Shown here piece by piece: positions 63,391 through 64,000 of a DNA stretch of 64,000 nt. Source of the stretch: Mesostigma viride (Eukaryota; Streptophyta; Mesostigmatophyceae; Mesostigmatales; Mesostigmataceae); contig RPFO01002275.1 of the NCBI GenBank assembly GCA_009746045.1, forward strand, positions 62,001-126,000, written 5' to 3'. The position numbers were made by a program, and so were the translations under genes. Below the pieces are notes generated by a model, which was not told the origin of the DNA, did not search any database, and saw only the letters and a program-made list of their open reading frames with translations. Every line of letters begins with the position of its first letter. The first letter of the stretch is position 1.

Positions 63391-64000
63391 ATGTCTTCGG
63401 ACGACGATCTTTCAGAGCCGCGGTCTGGCCCTGGTGAGCACGGACCAGCTCAGATTTCTGTCAACCCTGGCCCAGGCGAGCACGGGGATGACAATACACA
63501 TATGTCCGACCAGCCCCGGGAAGAGGGCTGCGGACAGGGAAATACTCATAGTGACGACCAGCGTAAGCGTGATAAGGTGCTTCGGCGGGAGAGCTTGCTT
63601 CAGGAGGCGAAGTTGCTGTCGGCGATCAAGAAGTGGGTTCCAACCCCGCTGGTACCTGGTGCTATTCAAGCAGACCGGGATCGTTTTGTAGCTTCGCTTG
63701 GGCCGTTTTTCCGCAGGCTCGCGGGCAACCGAGACATTATTCCGGACTGGCTGGAGTTTCTTCGCGGAACTCCGCTGGGAGACCGCGAGAAGAACCACCC
63801 AGAGTGGATTTCGTTGCTGGATCGAGCACAACGTCTGTGGTGGTCGCCGTTTGAGTTTCTGCGTCGAGCGAGGGAGACTTTTCTCCGATCCATTACTATA
63901 CCAAAACCTGCGACGAGATCGAGGAGTTTGTAGATGCAAAGCCAAAGCCCGGGCAGACCATCATCGAGCACCTCAACTTTTACTACGACACGCTGGAGAA
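63391..64000 (+). pseudogene. Element E gag, partial and frameshifted
   Basis: ATG at 63391 (MSSDDDLSEPRSG). It is nearly identical to D gag through LGPFFRRLAGNRDIIPDWL and FLRRARETFLRS. A TA insertion at about 63899-63900 shifts the frame and ends it at 63933. The original frame (KTCDEIEEFVDAKPKPG) continues to the window edge, before the zinc knuckles. Confidence 0.85.

Larger units (their letters stand above)
62902..64000 (+). mobile_element. Element E: D-family Copia-like copy, 5' end
   Basis: LTR 62902-63377 followed by gag to the window edge. It is on the plus strand, opposite to D. The left flank is D-type integrase DNA ending TTGGATTCAAT, so E probably inserted into another D-family copy. 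Its 3' part lies outside the window. Confidence 0.75.

Overview
This 64 kb window is eukaryotic, transposon-dominated DNA. It contains no bacterial operon, rRNA, tRNA or CRISPR array, and no host gene that I can call with confidence. The evidence is LTR retrotransposons with zinc-knuckle gags, chromodomain-bearing Ty3/Gypsy integrases, piggyBac-like (TTAA) and hAT-like (8-bp duplication) DNA transposons, and intron-like and minisatellite sequence at the left edge. Chromoviruses and the viroplasmin-type domain fit a green alga, a plant-lineage organism or another protist with a repeat-rich genome. The species cannot be fixed from the sequence.

Layout. 1-2.35 kb: G-rich minisatellite, then a TGTCA-rich tract with a perfect 10-bp tandem array. 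2.35-3.1 kb: an unrecognised open frame without an ATG. 3.1-30.8 kb: a Copia-like element (Copia-1A) whose reverse transcriptase is split at a TTAA by a piggyBac-like element (6920-28005). That element is split by a 19.4-kb Gypsy chromovirus (Gypsy A, 8359-27740, minus strand, duplication GTGCC). Gypsy A carries a complete second Copia-like element (Copia-2, 19987-26764, duplication TCCAG) and a 1.8-kb inverted-repeat element in its integrase. 30.8-33.3 kb: the 3' half of another Copia-like element (C). 33.3-38.6 kb: a minus-strand Copia-like element (D). Its 5' LTR was hit by Copia-1B (38643-60724), which contains Gypsy B (42102-53706, duplication TCACC) and two hAT-like elements (55707-56951 and 57812-59257). 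60.7-64 kb: the rest of D's LTR, another LTR of the same family, a circularly permuted integrase fragment, and the 5' end of a plus-strand D-family copy (E).

How the parts work together. Each retroelement encodes its own gag (capsid and nucleocapsid) and pol. The two Gypsy elements share an unusual plan: a small viroplasmin/RNase H1-N-like ORF, gag, PR-RT-RNase H-INT-chromodomain, then a third ORF in the env position. The Copia-like families (1A/1B, C, D/E, Copia-2) share features unlike textbook Copia. In all families where the region is present, a protease-like domain lies after the integrase and has DT(N/D/K) instead of DTG. The RT box reads HGDD instead of YVDD. The integrase C-terminus carries a KRGxWxGPG-type module. 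Several families have LTRs starting AGTT instead of TG. This looks like a coherent divergent clade and is my main candidate for something undescribed.

A second theme is damage. Gypsy B carries about a dozen single-base losses, often in G/C runs, with no other stop seen. Copia-like copies carry repeated 4-bp palindromic and 2-bp TA micro-insertions that break their frames.
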